A DNA stretch of 64,000 nt. Source: Linum tenue. Taxonomy: Eukaryota > Streptophyta > Magnoliopsida > Malpighiales > Linaceae. This document shows, piece after piece, positions 35,677-47,362 of this stretch. The notes beneath the pieces are model-generated. The model worked only from the letters and a program-made list of their open reading frames with translations, ran no database searches and had not been told where the DNA came from. Within the stretch, counting starts at the first letter, position 1; each line of letters begins with the position of its first letter. A program made the position numbers and the translations under genes. The DNA is taken from positions 15,872,001 through 15,936,000 of the forward strand of contig CAMGYJ010000011.1 of assembly GCA_946122785.1 (NCBI GenBank). Reading direction: 5' to 3'.

Positions 35677-36650
35677 ATAGACATCATCATCATGACTAGG
35701 TCTGTCATTGAAGAAGATGGTAACCCACTGATAATATGATGACTACTTCCACTCTCCACCACTGCCCGTTCAGCAATCCCGCTTATTTCCTTCTTTTCTT
35801 TCGGTCCTTTCTTCTTCTTGCTAAACCTGGATGGTTTGTGTGTAATAGCTAACTGTTTTAGTCTTAGCTATCAGCCCCTCCCTTCCCCTGGTGTGTGTTT
35901 TAATTACAAATGTCGCCTCTGGTGCACTTCTTACTTTTCTCCCATGGCGACAAGCTATATTTCTAATGAAACTCTAGCTTTAGGTTTATTGTGCATAGTA
36001 ATCTTCCAACTTCTTAATTCTGCATCCATCTCTTCATCTCTCTGTTTTCTCATGTCTGCTGGGACTTCATTGGGAGGCAAAAGTGAATGTAATGTAAAGT
36101 CTGCATCAGAGAAAGCATGTGGCTAAGGCTGGCTGGCCGGCTGGTTGGCAGCTTTAGCATGGTGGTTAATGCCCTTTTTCCAGCAAAAAAAAGCACTGAT
36201 TGTTTCTTTGACGGAGTTGCTTCAAGTTAAAGATAAGATCTTTTGTCTGTGGGAGACATGTTTTCCCAGATCTCTGTTTCTCGACCGCCCAGTAGATTCC
36301 AAGGATTTGATGAATAATTGAATCATGTCACGGTCGAGGTATGTGCCATCATGGATTGGATTGGGAGTTGGGACCATGCCCCAATCCCACGCACCCACTA
36401 CTGTGGGTTGAGCTTACCTTTCCTGATGTCCATGGACTCTCGACAACGGGCCCATATCGTGTTAATCCTTAACATCTTAAGTTATAATAGGCCGGGATCT
36501 CTGGGCTATCTTTTAGTCTAACCCACAGGCCACAAGGGCGAGCTAAAGCGTGGAAATTGGAATCGCGGTAAGAGGGGTTGGAAGATTGCACGCCAAGTGT
36601 TCGATCATTTGCCTGAGAGAAAGTAGTTGCATTCCCGCTTTGCTCTAACC
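35677..36650. other. intergenic region between FRL4 and the L18 gene
   Basis: It holds the FRL4 3' UTR and the L18 upstream region. No ORF with homology or repeat family was recognised. Confidence 0.55.
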
Positions 36651-37739
36651 ATGGCGACGTTCTCATTGAGACGAGGTAGCTGCTTGCTATCACGAGCTTG
36701 CTTCCGCTACCTACCGGGAGCGTGTAATTTCTGCTCCAAGGCTTCCGCGATTGGCAACGTCATAGATGGCTGGACCAGAGAAGTGCCAGCTGAGAGACGT
36801 CCTTCGACCCGGTCGAGCAGCAGCAACGTTCATCTTTCTCCTTTGTTCAGAGATCCTACCTCACACTTGGATCGCTATGACATCGAGCTCGTGGACAATG
36901 ATGCTTGCCAGGTAACATCCGGGATAGCCCATGCGTTTGGTGGATTGGGTAAGAAATCGGAACCACAAACTGTAAGTGAAGCAGCTCATCACCTCGTTAA
37001 TGGGCACTCCTCCATTTCTTCTCTGGATGACCCCGATTTTGATGAGATTGATAACATGAGAATCCGGGGAAATCTGTTCTACAAGCTTGATCAGGACTCG
37101 AAAGAGTATCAGGAGTATAGCTTTGATTTCCACCGAAGGAAGAAGAAAGGCGATGAAGCTAGAGACAGCGGAAAGAAGGAATCTTCAACGAAGAATGAAC
37201 AACCCAAGGAAAGCAAAAAGAACCAAGATTCGTCCCTTGTGGAAGCCAAAAGAACAACCTTGATTGTTAAGAACGGCAAGGCCTATACTTTGATGGACTG
37301 TGGCTCTGATGTCCCTGATAGTGTGGCGGAGAAGAAGAAGAAGGTTCGGACTCTGACATTCAATCAGCTCACAGCTCCATACCACGAGCCATTCTGTCTC
37401 GACATTCAGATATCAAACGCATCGGCTCGTGCATCCGTCATTCACCGAGGTACAAGTAAAGTAGTGGCTGTGGCACATTCGATATCCAAGGACATCAAAT
37501 TCGACATGGGTTCTACAAGAAATGAAGCCACTTGCCGTGCTGTTGGGCAGATTCTGGCGCAGAGGGCACTGGAAGACGATATCCACAACCTGGTTTACAC
37601 TCCAAGAAGCGGGGAGAGACTGGAAGGGAAGCTTCAGATTGTGCTTCAGTCCATTATTGACAGTGGTCTTTCTGTGAAAGTAAAGCTCAAGCAGAGGAAA
37701 CACAAGAAGAAGCTTAGCCTCCCACAATATTCCTCCTAG
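36651..37739 (+). CDS. ribosomal L18p/L5e family protein, organelle-targeted
   Basis: Single exon, 362 aa. The C-terminal third (about residues 245-350) is a uL18 fold (FCLDIQISNASARASVIHRG, then VGQILAQRALEDDIHNLVY), the 5S-rRNA-binding ribosomal family. The start MATFSLRRGSCLLSRACFRY is arginine and serine rich with no acids, as in a mitochondrial presequence. The middle section is long, acidic and lysine rich, unlike bacterial L18, so this is the extended plant form. I place its Arabidopsis counterpart at At3g22450 from memory. Whether it is a true mitoribosomal subunit is inference. The frame continues upstream to 36627 only by a TTG, so ATG 36651 is the start. It lies downstream of FRL4, as in Arabidopsis. 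Confidence 0.85.
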   Translation: MATFSLRRGSCLLSRACFRYLPGACNFCSKASAIGNVIDGWTREVPAERRPSTRSSSSNVHLSPLFRDPTSHLDRYDIELVDNDACQVTSGIAHAFGGLGKKSEPQTVSEAAHHLVNGHSSISSLDDPDFDEIDNMRIRGNLFYKLDQDSKEYQEYSFDFHRRKKKGDEARDSGKKESSTKNEQPKESKKNQDSSLVEAKRTTLIVKNGKAYTLMDCGSDVPDSVAEKKKKVRTLTFNQLTAPYHEPFCLDIQISNASARASVIHRGTSKVVAVAHSISKDIKFDMGSTRNEATCRAVGQILAQRALEDDIHNLVYTPRSGERLEGKLQIVLQSIIDSGLSVKVKLKQRKHKKKLSLPQYSS

Positions 37740-37865
37740 GAAAGCCTCATAGCATCCCCACATTGTGTAAAGGTTACCACTTTATTCCTTATTTGTGCCT
37801 ATGAAGAATCTTTGTTAGAAAAAGTTCTTCCTCAATGAAAGTTCTGTTTTGGATGTTACACAGAA
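37740..37865. other. short convergent spacer
   Basis: This is the 3' UTR of the L18 gene, facing the ferredoxin pseudogene. Nothing else is visible. Confidence 0.6.
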
Positions 37866-38359
37866 GAGATTTACACTGGACCACAATCTCCAACTTCAAA
37901 TTTCACTCCACAGTCATTAGCCATTGCAAAAGCTGCACTGCGAGCAAATCTTCTTCGGGAATGGTTCTAATGTGGCAATCCGAAGTCGGGTATGCGGCAC
38001 AGAGCAGTGCGTAGCCGCGCTCCACCACGTCGTCACTGAGCATGCCATCACTCTGATCGACCGAGCCGATCGTTCACTACCTTAGCGGGGCAAGTCATGC
38101 ACACTCCAAGCTTGCAGTCATGGGGTACAGTACAGCAAACCCGGAGTCCAGTGCCTTGGACAGTATGGTCTCGTCTGGATCGACTTGGAGCTCCGTGGAC
38201 TTGCCCTGATGTTCAATCACCACTTTGTATGGGCGAACCACGTTGGAATGGTCTTCCAGTTCTGTAGTTGAGTCTAGAGGAAGGGAAGTTGATGCTGTGG
38301 TTTTGTTTGATGGTAGGGATGAAAGGTGATGGAGCGAAATGGAGGCTGTGAGTTGCCAT
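37866..38359 (-). pseudogene. FDC1: ferredoxin C1 (FdC1) pseudogene, frameshifted
   Basis: On the minus strand the ATG at 38359 starts a chloroplast-type leader (MATHSLHFAPSPFIPTIK). Then in other frames come [70 protein letters not shown] and [20 protein letters not shown], in the correct order for a [2Fe-2S] ferredoxin of the FdC1 type (At4g14890 from memory). At least three frame changes are needed: near 38285, at about 38120 where CTGTA is duplicated in tandem, and near 38065. A fourth near the C-terminus is likely. All four cluster cysteines are still encoded. The decay seems recent, or the assembly contains indel errors. No single frame gives a functional protein. Confidence 0.85.
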
Positions 38360-38503
38360 GGCCGATGTGGGAAATGGAATACGGAAAAGAGTTTTTTGTC
38401 TTTTGGGGTGGTGCAGATTTTGATAAAAGAGATGAGGCTTTTTCACATCTTCTGCCTCTCGAGTCTGAGTCTAGAAGTCTAGACTGAACTTTGCAATTTT
38501 GAG

Positions 38504-38977
38504 TAGGGATGACAATTTTGACCTGACCCGTTTTACCTGATCCGTTTGACCTGTTTTGGGTGGGTCCGACTCGCCCGGTAGGCGGAGCGGGACGGGCATG
38601 GGTAGTCTCATCAACCCGACCTGCCCTGACCTGCCCCATTCTCGAGCCGTTCTTGTCTACATTACATGAAATCTTAGTCAAATTACTTTGAATTTTACTT
38701 TTATCGCATCATATTTTAGCTACAATAAAGTTGTAAATTAGTGAAAACCTCAATTTCTCCAATAATTTAACTACAATTGCCATAATATTGTTTATTTTCT
38801 TAGTTTTATAATAAAAATAACGAATATTTTGAATGTTTTTCGAATAAATTACATACTCATTGGGTCGACCTGCCCCGATCCGCGACCGGTGATCAATTAT
38901 CCGACCTGAACCTGCCCTGCCACGGAACGGGTCTGGGTACCAAGAAATCCGCCCCGACCTGCCCATTGTCATTCCTA
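38504..38977. mobile_element. non-autonomous hAT element (474 bp)
   Basis: The ends are TAGGGATGACAAT and, inverted, TAGGAATGACAAT, typical of hAT miniature elements. The flanking 8-mers ATTTTGAG (38496-38503) and ATTCTGAG (38978-38985) match at 7 of 8 positions, the hAT target-duplication size. Both ends carry GACCTGCCC/CGGGTC-type subterminal repeats around an AT-rich centre. It has no coding capacity. Confidence 0.85.
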
Positions 38978-38985
38978 ATTCTGAG

Positions 38986-40371
38986 GATGGAAATGGTTAA
39001 TAGCTTAATTAAATGTTACGTCACCAGATCCGAAACCACGATTTCATTTATTACCCACGACACGAGTAAGTTGGGCTGAAAGTCCATTCCGCTCTCTGGA
39101 CCTGGGACGTATTGAAAAAAATCAATCTAGTCCAGTCCAAGGAAAACGGTGGAGTAGTATCGTGAGAAGGTCTTCGATCAAAGGCTCTCTCCATTGCAGG
39201 CAGCTTCGTCTTGGCAAGAACAGCTCTGAGAAACAACTGAACTGAGGGTTTGTCAAGGAAAAGTCAAGAAATCAAAAGAAGGAGAAGGAGAAGGAGCAGT
39301 AGGAATTGGTGTCGTGTCTCGCACTCAGCATCTTACCCTTCTGTACGATTTGCTCTATCAAGTTTGATTCCCAGATTGCTTGTTCTTTTTCTATTCCAAT
39401 CCCAACGCCGCCTGCGACCTCAATCTTAAACTTCAGGTGAGCTTTCCTTGTTCTTCCTTTTTGCGATGGGGCTGGTATGGTTTCCGGGAGTGGAGATGAG
39501 TATGGTTGTTATCTTTAGTACACAGTTGGCTGGATGAATCGTCATAGCAGTTTTTACTTTGAAGTGGCTAGGTTAGGGATGCCCTCGCTAAGGGCCGTAG
39601 TCAGCTGATGTCTTAATAGATCCTCGTCAGTGATCGTTTTCTTCTCTTCATTCCTCAGTATAGGGTAGGGTAGGGTATAGATAGTGACTTGGATTGAAGT
39701 TGTGGAGTTATTCCCCTGGAAGATCTATGCGGAATTTTTTGCCTGTAGTTAGTTGTGGGGTTTCAGCGCAGCTAATTGCTTCTTGTGGGCACTGACTAGG
39801 CAGGCATTGCCTTTGGCTTGTCAGGTTTCTGAAGTAGTGCAGGGCTATGGCTGGGTTTTTTTTGTCGTTTGAATGGCTGGCAGTTCAGGGCAGAAATGAG
39901 AGACGACGGTAGTTCAATGTTAATGGGAGATAAGTCCTAGAAACCCTGGTGCCAACTTCTGTTGGCCATTTGATGCTGCTAATGGGAGATAAGTCCTAGA
40001 AGAAGGCTATCCTGACTCCTTACTACATTTGTCAGTTCGCATGATTTGATAGCGTCCCTGAATCAAATGAAAAACACTTACCAATGTGGTTCAATCCCAC
40101 TGACATCTTTTGTGTGCCAAGCAATTCCTGGGATTCGGTCTCTCATAGTTTTGCTAATTGCGGTCATGATGATGGATGTTGTGTTTTTAGGATATACAGG
40201 GAATGTTTTTCCTAGATTTTATATTACACCTGGTTCTTTGTTTGTAGCTATGATTGTGATGCTCCAGTGATTGTTTTTGCAAGCATTTTTTATAAATGCA
40301 ACTTATGGAGATTGAATCAGGTGAGAAAATGCTGATCTTTTGATTAATCTTGCTCTTTCATTCACAGAGAA
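38986..40371 (+). promoter_or_regulatory. upstream region, leader exon and leader intron of prefoldin 2
   Basis: A non-coding first exon probably lies within about 39240-39436. A GTGAGC donor follows at 39437 and a TTCATTCACAG acceptor ends at 40367, four bases before the ATG, so a 931-bp intron sits in the 5' UTR. Such leader introns often raise expression of plant housekeeping genes. A short phrase, AATGGGAGATAAGTCCTAGA, occurs twice within it (about 39922 and 39979). Confidence 0.6.
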
Positions 40372-40821
40372 ATGGCTGGAAGATCCGAAATGCAAGGGAG
40401 AGAGCCGGTAAACGAGCAGATGGTAGCAAACATGTACACATCCATGAGAACTGAGCTAAACCAGATATACTCCAAAATCACTGAACTGGAGATGGAAGTG
40501 AGCGAGCACTCATTGGTCATTAATGCCATCCAACCCCTCGACCCTACCAGGCGCTGCTACCGCATGATCGGAGGGGTGCTCGTAGAGAGGAACATCAAGG
40601 AGGTCCTGCCAGCAGTGCAGCGTAACAAAGAAGGGATCGAGGAAGTTGTTGCCAGGCTGAACGAAGCCCTGGAAAAGAAGAAGAAGGAGATCGCCGACTT
40701 TGAAGCTAAATACAAGATCAGGATGAGGAAAGCTGATAGTGACATGAAGGATGAAGAAGGTAGCAAGAAGGAAGGCGGCTCTCAGGGCGTCCTCGTGGGC
40801 CCTGCAGGCTCAGCGGACTGA
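40372..40821 (+). CDS. PFD2: prefoldin subunit 2
   Basis: A beta-type subunit of the cytosolic prefoldin hexamer, which delivers unfolded actin and tubulin to the CCT chaperonin. The coding part is one exon of 149 aa, the usual family length. The N-terminal helix (ELNQIYSKITELEMEVSEHS) and C-terminal helix (GIEEVVARLNEALEKKKKEI) form the coiled coil. Between them the hairpin carries PTRRCYRMIGGVLVERNIKE, the conserved prefoldin beta signature. The last 30 residues are charged and disordered. The ATG follows the leader-intron acceptor directly. Its Arabidopsis counterpart is At3g22480, from memory, in the same gene neighbourhood. It is tail-to-tail with SECE1. Confidence 0.94.
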   Translation: MAGRSEMQGREPVNEQMVANMYTSMRTELNQIYSKITELEMEVSEHSLVINAIQPLDPTRRCYRMIGGVLVERNIKEVLPAVQRNKEGIEEVVARLNEALEKKKKEIADFEAKYKIRMRKADSDMKDEEGSKKEGGSQGVLVGPAGSAD

Positions 40822-41226
40822 ATCATTCAGACGCAAGTTCCATCCTTGTTTTCGTGATCGCCTGTTCGCATCGCCATGCTGCACACCATCTTAGATCGAA
40901 TAACTCAGTTTCAGTTGTCAATCACTTTTCACGATCCAAATTTGTTTGAGGTATTGTCTGAGGGAATTTCTAAAGCCCGTCTGCGTTTGTTACTAGTGAG
41001 ACACTGCAAGTTCGATTCCGATACAGGAAGGAGATGGAGTAAGGAAAGGAAATGCGAGCTATCGCCATTTTTCGGTAGAGCTCAACGCCTCAGACTGAAT
41101 GAATATAAACAGGATTACGAATTTCAGGGTTCGTATGATAACTTGATCAAGCAGAAAAGTAATAATACAATCGACACTCCTGAGGCTGTGGGAAAAGTAG
41201 AGAATAACAATCGTGGTTTCCTCTTC
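40822..41226. other. convergent 3' spacer between PFD2 and SECE1
   Basis: It contains the 3' UTRs of both genes. No other feature is visible. Confidence 0.6.
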
Positions 41227-41754
41227 TTAGCTGAAGAAATCCTGAACGCCTCTACCGGCGAACACCTTATCGGAGAGCTCGGCCAGCAAGGCATTGACGG
41301 TGAGCAAAGCGACGCTGGAGCCAGCAATGACGCCCAGCACCACGCCGGTGGTTCCCAAAACTTTACCGAAGGACGGCCACTCTATCTCTCGAATCTCCTC
41401 CGCCACTCCGCTCCACAGATCCCCGCCGCCACCGGCGCTGCCTTCCGCTTTCTTCCTCTCCATCATCGCCTGCCTTATCTCTTCTCCCAAATCGCTCTGC
41501 TCCTCTTTCTCGCTCGGCGTCGCCGCCGCCCTGGAGTCATTCAATTGCTCCGATTCCGTTTGCTCCTCCTGGCTCTCTTCGACTGCTCTCGTTACAGTTC
41601 GCAGTTTCAGAAGCCGGGAGCTGAAGGAGGTAGAGATATGGATGGTTAGGGATTTGAATCGGAGAGGAAGGGAGGGGGGATGGAGATTGGAGGGAGATGG
41701 ATGAAGAGGTGGATTCAGGGCAAGTTTCAGCGACAGTGTGTTGGAGAGCGCCAT
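41227..41754 (-). CDS. SECE1: chloroplast SecE1, preprotein translocase subunit
   Basis: Single exon, 175 aa. SECE1 pairs with SCY1 to form the thylakoid Sec channel used with SecA. Residues 1 to about 55 form a serine, leucine and proline-rich transit peptide (MALSNTLSLKLALNPPLHPS). An acidic linker follows (EESQEEQTESEQL). The conserved SecE core is at about 115-165: EEIREIEWPSFGKVLGTTGV leads into one membrane span (VLGVIAGSSVALLTVNALLA). The protein ends VFAGRGVQDFFS. Longer in-frame versions to 41937 lack an ATG, so the start is 41754. The gene corresponds to At4g14870 (from memory), next to OFP11 and FdC1 in Arabidopsis, as here. Confidence 0.93.
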   Translation of the reverse strand: MALSNTLSLKLALNPPLHPSPSNLHPPSLPLRFKSLTIHISTSFSSRLLKLRTVTRAVEESQEEQTESEQLNDSRAAATPSEKEEQSDLGEEIRQAMMERKKAEGSAGGGGDLWSGVAEEIREIEWPSFGKVLGTTGVVLGVIAGSSVALLTVNALLAELSDKVFAGRGVQDFFS

Positions 41755-41933
41755 TTCTGCGTTGGGCGAACTCCTAGCTGAATGACAGTGGCGGATAAGA
41801 GAATGAGAGCCGATAGATTTCGTGGGCTGGCTGGGCTCATTGGTCTTTGTTGGGTGGACCTCAATTACCTCGGCCCATTTCGTAATTAGATTTGATCTGA
41901 ACTGCCAGTTTTGTACTATGGTGTTGTGCCGAG

Positions 41934-42710
41934 CCAATGCTCAAATGGTTACCATGGTAATTACCAAATCAAAAATTTATTAACTATGAAATACAATATT
42001 ATAACCAAACTGTCAAAACTAATATAACAACCAAATTAACTAAACTAAAGTTTAATCGGTTTGGTTAATTGGTTAACCAGAATAACCAATATAACATCAC
42101 ATTATCATTAACTGATGAAATCTCTGGTAATGCATCAATTCACAATTTATATAAGGAATAAAACATAACAATCAATACACAGTTAACTCTTAACAAAAAT
42201 ATATGTAACTAATGCAATTATCAATGGTATGGGGTTAATGAATTGTTGTGTTTTGTAAATTGACTTATTCTCTTAGCAATTATCATAGGCTTAAATAGAC
42301 GTTCATTTCAAGTTTTCATCTAACATACTGTATGAGTTTTATCTAAAATAGAAGTCCAGATGTTGTGGTCTACACTATACAAATACAAATACACAATATA
42401 GAAACAATATTGAACTTTATATTTTATGAGACTAAGAGGGAGGAACGTTTGACACTTTAGTGGTTACACAAAGTATGAAATATGTGTATATAATATTTAT
42501 GACATATATGTCTAATTACTTAACTGGTTAATTTAGTTTGACTGGTTAGATGTGTTTGAAATCAAACCAAACCACCTAAATCAAACAAGCTAAAAAATGT
42601 AACCAAACAAACCGTTATCCAAATGAACCAAACCAAATTATCCAAATATAACCGGTTAAAATGGTTACCATGGTATCCACACAATTTGAACACCCCTTAA
42701 TATGTCGAAA
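41934..42710. repeat. hAT-like element, degenerate left end
   Basis: GGTTACCATGGTA occurs near both ends in inverted arrangement (about 41947 and 42663). The right end reads TTTGAACACCCCTTA, which inverted is TAAGGGGTGTTCAAA, close to the TAGGGGTGTTCAAA ends of plant hAT miniature elements. The left end (TGCTCAAATGG) is too decayed to place. The interior is rich in GGTTAA/TTAACC words. No target duplication was found. Confidence 0.5.
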
Positions 42711-43329
42711 TATTTCACTTTTCAGTATTCAAGAATTTCTGCTACCTCCTCAATTTCTACTTGTCTAGCCTATTTTCCACATCATCGTTTCCACATCATC
42801 ATTCAGTTCAAATATGATAGTTTTTTTTTTCCATAGATAGCGTAGAAGTTAGAAAAGATAGTTTAGCACTGCTTAACCAGATGCGACAATAGATAAATAA
42901 TCCAACTGTAGATAAGAGAGCGTTATTCACTACTAAATAGGCTAGCCTATCAAACCAACAAGGAGTAAAAGTACAATCAAAATGACAAAAAAATGACGAA
43001 AGCTGTAGAAATTCCTCCAAAAGAGCGCCTTCCAAAGCATGTCCCGTGCCACCACCATTCGCACAAGAGATTGACAGTCTCATAAGGAAGGGTTTGTCAT
43101 ACCTAGGTAGTACTTACCAATTGCAAACAAATAGAACCAGAAGAAAAAAAAGCCTACAAAGCCATCCTCCTCTTAGAGCTGCCTTCACGGCTCCATCAAC
43201 AAGAATTCCCTCAAGGGACAACAACCATCTTGATGATCCAGTCGAACACCCGCTTTAGGTGGAGCCGCAGGATCCCGACCACGCCGTAACTTGAGCGGGG
43301 GAGAAGCAGCTTGCCACTCATCAACTTGA
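42711..43329. other. non-coding stretch with possible RNase H-like remnant
   Basis: On the minus strand at 43083-42880 an open frame reads GGGTGHALEGALLEEFLQL and later FDRLAYLVVNNAL. This arrangement faintly recalls the RVT_3 RNase H domain of plant LINE-derived sequences. The match is weak. The rest shows nothing I can name. Confidence 0.25.
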
Positions 43330-43794
43330 GCTTCAAATTGTCGACGTAAAAGCATTGTCGCAACCGTCCCTCTGGGGTCGGGCCGCGTTCGCTTTTGGAG
43401 TCGCCATCGATCTTACTTGTAGTGAATCGAACACTTTTCGGCCGGCTCTAACTTTAGGGTCAGAATCGAGACATGGTCTGCGATTAAGAGATATGGGTTC
43501 GGGAGTACGGTTACGTGTGGGGAAGTGAAATCCCACCCCACAACGCCCAAATTTGGTATTACTTAAATTGATAAGTTTTATACGAGTTGGGTGTATTTTA
43601 GTAATTATGTATTTTAGGGTCCCACAGGACCATTAAAAATTATACTGTATTAGTTCATGATTTTATTATACGCCCACTGGAGTTCGTTTAAAGATAAAAA
43701 ATATAGTTTAGTTGGACTGGAACCTTTATCGGTTGCCTACGTACCCGTAATACAGGATCAAAATCCAAGTAGTTCGTTGGGTAACCTTGATAGT
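43330..43794. repeat. old dispersed repeat interrupted by the Mutator-like element
   Basis: Phrases such as TTTTGGAGTCGCCATCGATC, TTCGGGAGTACGGTTACGTG, GGGGAAGTG...CCCCACAACGCCC and GGTTGCCTACGTACCC occur in this order in a repeat I have seen in many plant genomes, probably derived from an LTR element. TAACCTTGATAGTTTTA appears just left of the insertion and again at about 48413 on its right, so the host repeat resumes there. Confidence 0.4.
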
Positions 43795-45215
43795 TTTAAA
43801 ATAGGCAAAATACACTTGTATAGCCAAAACTTTCGCACTTGTGCCAATAATAGCCAAATTTGGAGAGATACCACTTATAGCCAGAATTTTGAAACTTTTG
43901 TGTCAAATATAGCCATTTCCGTTACAAACTTTAACGGTGTTAGAGAATTCGTCAGTTAGTTTAACGCTAGGCTGACTAGGACGCGAAATCATCGCACGCG
44001 TAAACGACAAATCAACCACATTCGCCACGTAGGTGACACGTCATATTTTTAATTATTAAAACAAATCCACCTCATATACTCGACTTGACCTGTTGCTTTC
44101 CCCAATTTGCTTCTTCTCCCCAAATTCAATTTTAGGGTTTTTCCTGCCCGCCGCCGATTGAAGCTTCCACCAAATTTCTTGCGTCGCTTTCAAGTCCCTG
44201 GAGAATGGCCGCCTACGATTGGGGAGATCTCTCATCTCTGGGATATGCTGGTTTCACACACAGCGGCTCCTGCTACCAGATTTTTCGGAATAGAGTGATT
44301 TGGCTCTACTGGTCAATTGGCGACCCGAGTGTTGAATCGTGGGCTGCTTCCTCATTATTTCGATCTACTTCATCCTCTCCTCTTCGCCATCACCATCTTC
44401 GTCGGTGTGTTTCTTTGCATGTTTCCCGATCGCAGAGCTACTATTCCATGGACTAGGCCTTCGCCTTTCGCCCTGCCGCTGCTCGTCGATCCTCTGCTAC
44501 CAAGAGAAAAAGCGAGCGGAAGTGTGGTAAGCTCCGACGAGTATGTTTCTATGGGAGAGAGGGGTTGAGATTGGGAAATAAACGAGAAGGGCGGAAGCGG
44601 ATAACATGATTTTAGGCGGTGGTGCAGATCTGGGTTGAGATTCGGAAATCTTGCTTCATACTCCACCGCAAATCCTAAACTCTCCTCCCTGCATAAATTT
44701 GCCATTAAAAAGAGAGGTTTTCTCTAGTCTCTGCCTCTCCTTCGATCAGTAGCAGTGGATGTTTTCTAGGAGTGAGAATCATAATAAATTGAAGCGAATG
44801 CGCTAGCAAAAGCTTTTAGTTTTCCTGTCGATCCGGAACTCATCGCGGAATAACATTTGCCACCCAGATCTCGAAACTTTAATGGCGGACTTGCAGGGAG
44901 AGCACAAACAAGCATGATTCTTCTAGAGGCCGACTTGCGGTTGTGGTCTTCGAAGGAGGAGCATGATTCTTCTTCTCTACTTCCAGCTTCTATGATTGGA
45001 TCGACGGTCCTTAAGAGCTCGCCGCCGCCTTTATGGAACAACCTATGTTCCGCGATGGGGACACCAAGCAGAGACTAGATGGTCTCCTTCAGGTCGAGGA
45101 CTGTGGCAGAAGGCGAAGAGAAGGAGAGGTGGCTGCTAGTCGCCGCCGAACCTAGAGAGACAGGGCATCGGAGAAGATGAGGAGATTTTTTATTTTTATT
45201 TTTTTCATATTTTGT

Positions 45216-47328
45216 CACTACAACAATATGTACTTGTAGCCACAAAAACATAGCTACGAATAATACTTCATAGCTAATAATAAGTAGTTGCTTCAAAAAT
45301 CCCCTCTTGTGGCTATTAATAATTATTCTAGCCACAAATATGTTTGCCCATAGCTAATTATATGATTTTGATTTAAAATTTATACACCATGGCTATATGT
45401 AACCTATTAGCTACAAAGTTTTTGCTACTGTCAAAATATTGTAGCTAATTGGGATGTTCAGCTAGAGTAAATAACTATTTACAGCTATTTATGATAATTC
45501 CAGACACAAATAGAATTGTTCGTAGCTAATGGTGTCCTTTGATTATTTAAAGCTTACGAATTGTAACGATAATTTTTTAGCTACAAGAATTTTGGCTACA
45601 GTTAGAACTTAGAATATGGTAGCTAAGAACTTAGAATTTCTTAGTGCATGAGATTTATAGAACTAAGACGTAGATTTTAATACTTAAGGATTAGGGTATA
45701 GTAACTCTTATTAATTCAAGATCTTGATATCAATTTTTTCTCAAGGTATGTTATACCTTTGATTTTACTCAAGGTACGATAGAACCATGTCCCTAACTCC
45801 GGTCAATTCAAGTCTAGGCATAATTCTCTTACTCAAGATATGTGATACCTAGATTTTCACAAGGTGCGATAGAACCATCTAGTCTTTACCATATATATGG
45901 GTATAATCTAGGGTACCGCATATCCTTAAGGATAAAATGATATCTAGACCTTGAATGAACCAAATTTTGAGGCATAATACTATACTCTAAAATTGAATGA
46001 GTGAATCGTATGTGTTAGTTATCTAATTCTTAACTTATTATTACTAAGTTTGAAGTCATGGTAGCAAATTCCAAAAAGATAAAGCGCTATATTAATTGTT
46101 TTTGGTAGAAAAAGAGCTATATTAATTGATTAGGCACAAATCTATTATGAATAATAATATCTCCCGATTAGCAATTTAGCATTAACAATTTTAATGAGAA
46201 AGGAAACAAATAGGTGAGATTCCCCGGGGAAAGTTTGTTAAAAGGACGGAGTAAAGGAAGTTAAACAGGAAAATGACTTTGATAATTTAGGGTTTTCCGA
46301 GAGAGGGAGAGAGCGAAGGGTTTTTGAAGAGTCTGTCTTCAATCGGCGGCAGGAATAAGGCGAAGGCAAAACAAATGGATACAAACCGGCTCTTGGATGC
46401 GGGCTGAGAGAGGTTGATCTTAGTCATATTATCTGAAGAATTAGCGAAAGCAATAGAGATGCTAGGAGGAATGGAAGTCAGTCCCCGCAAAGAAGGTCCC
46501 ATTATGCATCGGCAAAGCAAATATGAAAATAGAGACAAAGCTAATTAGAGGTATCGTGTCGATCTGTATTGTTTTTCGTTTTGGAAGCTTTCTGATTAAG
46601 GTTCTTTTTTAAATGTTTTAAGCTCGTGTATTATCATTCTGTTTTCATTGACATGGGCGTGTAATATGATATATGTGAGCACAATTGGCTGGATTAGATA
46701 TGAAGAAAATTAAAGCACCCATCAACCATTACAACCGGTGTAAAAAAAGCATTGAGGTAAATGTCTTCTCACCGAAACACATGGTTCTAGATTATGTTGG
46801 TATAGAGTACTTGTAGTGGAAAAGGCTCTAGTGCTCTTAATTCATCGAGTGGATATCCATATTATCCTGAATTGGAACATGTTCTTATTGAAGTTTTTTG
46901 GGTTTTTTTTGGTAATGAAAATTTTCTTCTGTTCATTATGATTTACCATTCATCTCTGTTTATGAGGTTTATTCTGTAATCCCTTAGCTCTTCATTCAGA
47001 AGATGAAGGACTAAAAGGTATGTTCCTTTTGACTATATGAGCCTGTGTATTATTCTTCTTTACTATAAGCTAAAGTTTTGTTGCTTGTGATCATTGATTG
47101 ATTAATCAGTTGACTTTGTTATTTGGGATTCAACTTTGTACACAGATCGACCAGGTTTGAGGAGTAGCTTAAACTACTACTACTAGAAGACTTGTGAGTT
47201 GAACCCCTGACTTATATCTATGGCCATATGCCATGACAATGCTGAGATTGCTTTTAATGACGAATCAATGGTACATGTACACTTTCACTCACTACTGCAC
47301 CTTGCAAAGACCATATTCTTTAACTTGC

Positions 47329-47362
<34 letters not shown>

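Noticed and set aside
38504..38977. CGGGTC/GACCTG repeats as a tandem satellite
   Set aside because: The inverted ends and 8-bp flanks show it is a single hAT element whose subterminal words look repetitive.
41227..41704. Plus-strand ORFs over SECE1 (for example 41294-41704)
   Set aside because: Shadows of the minus-strand gene.
41755..41937. N-terminal extension of SECE1
   Set aside because: It opens with TTG; the first ATG (41754) starts a normal transit peptide.
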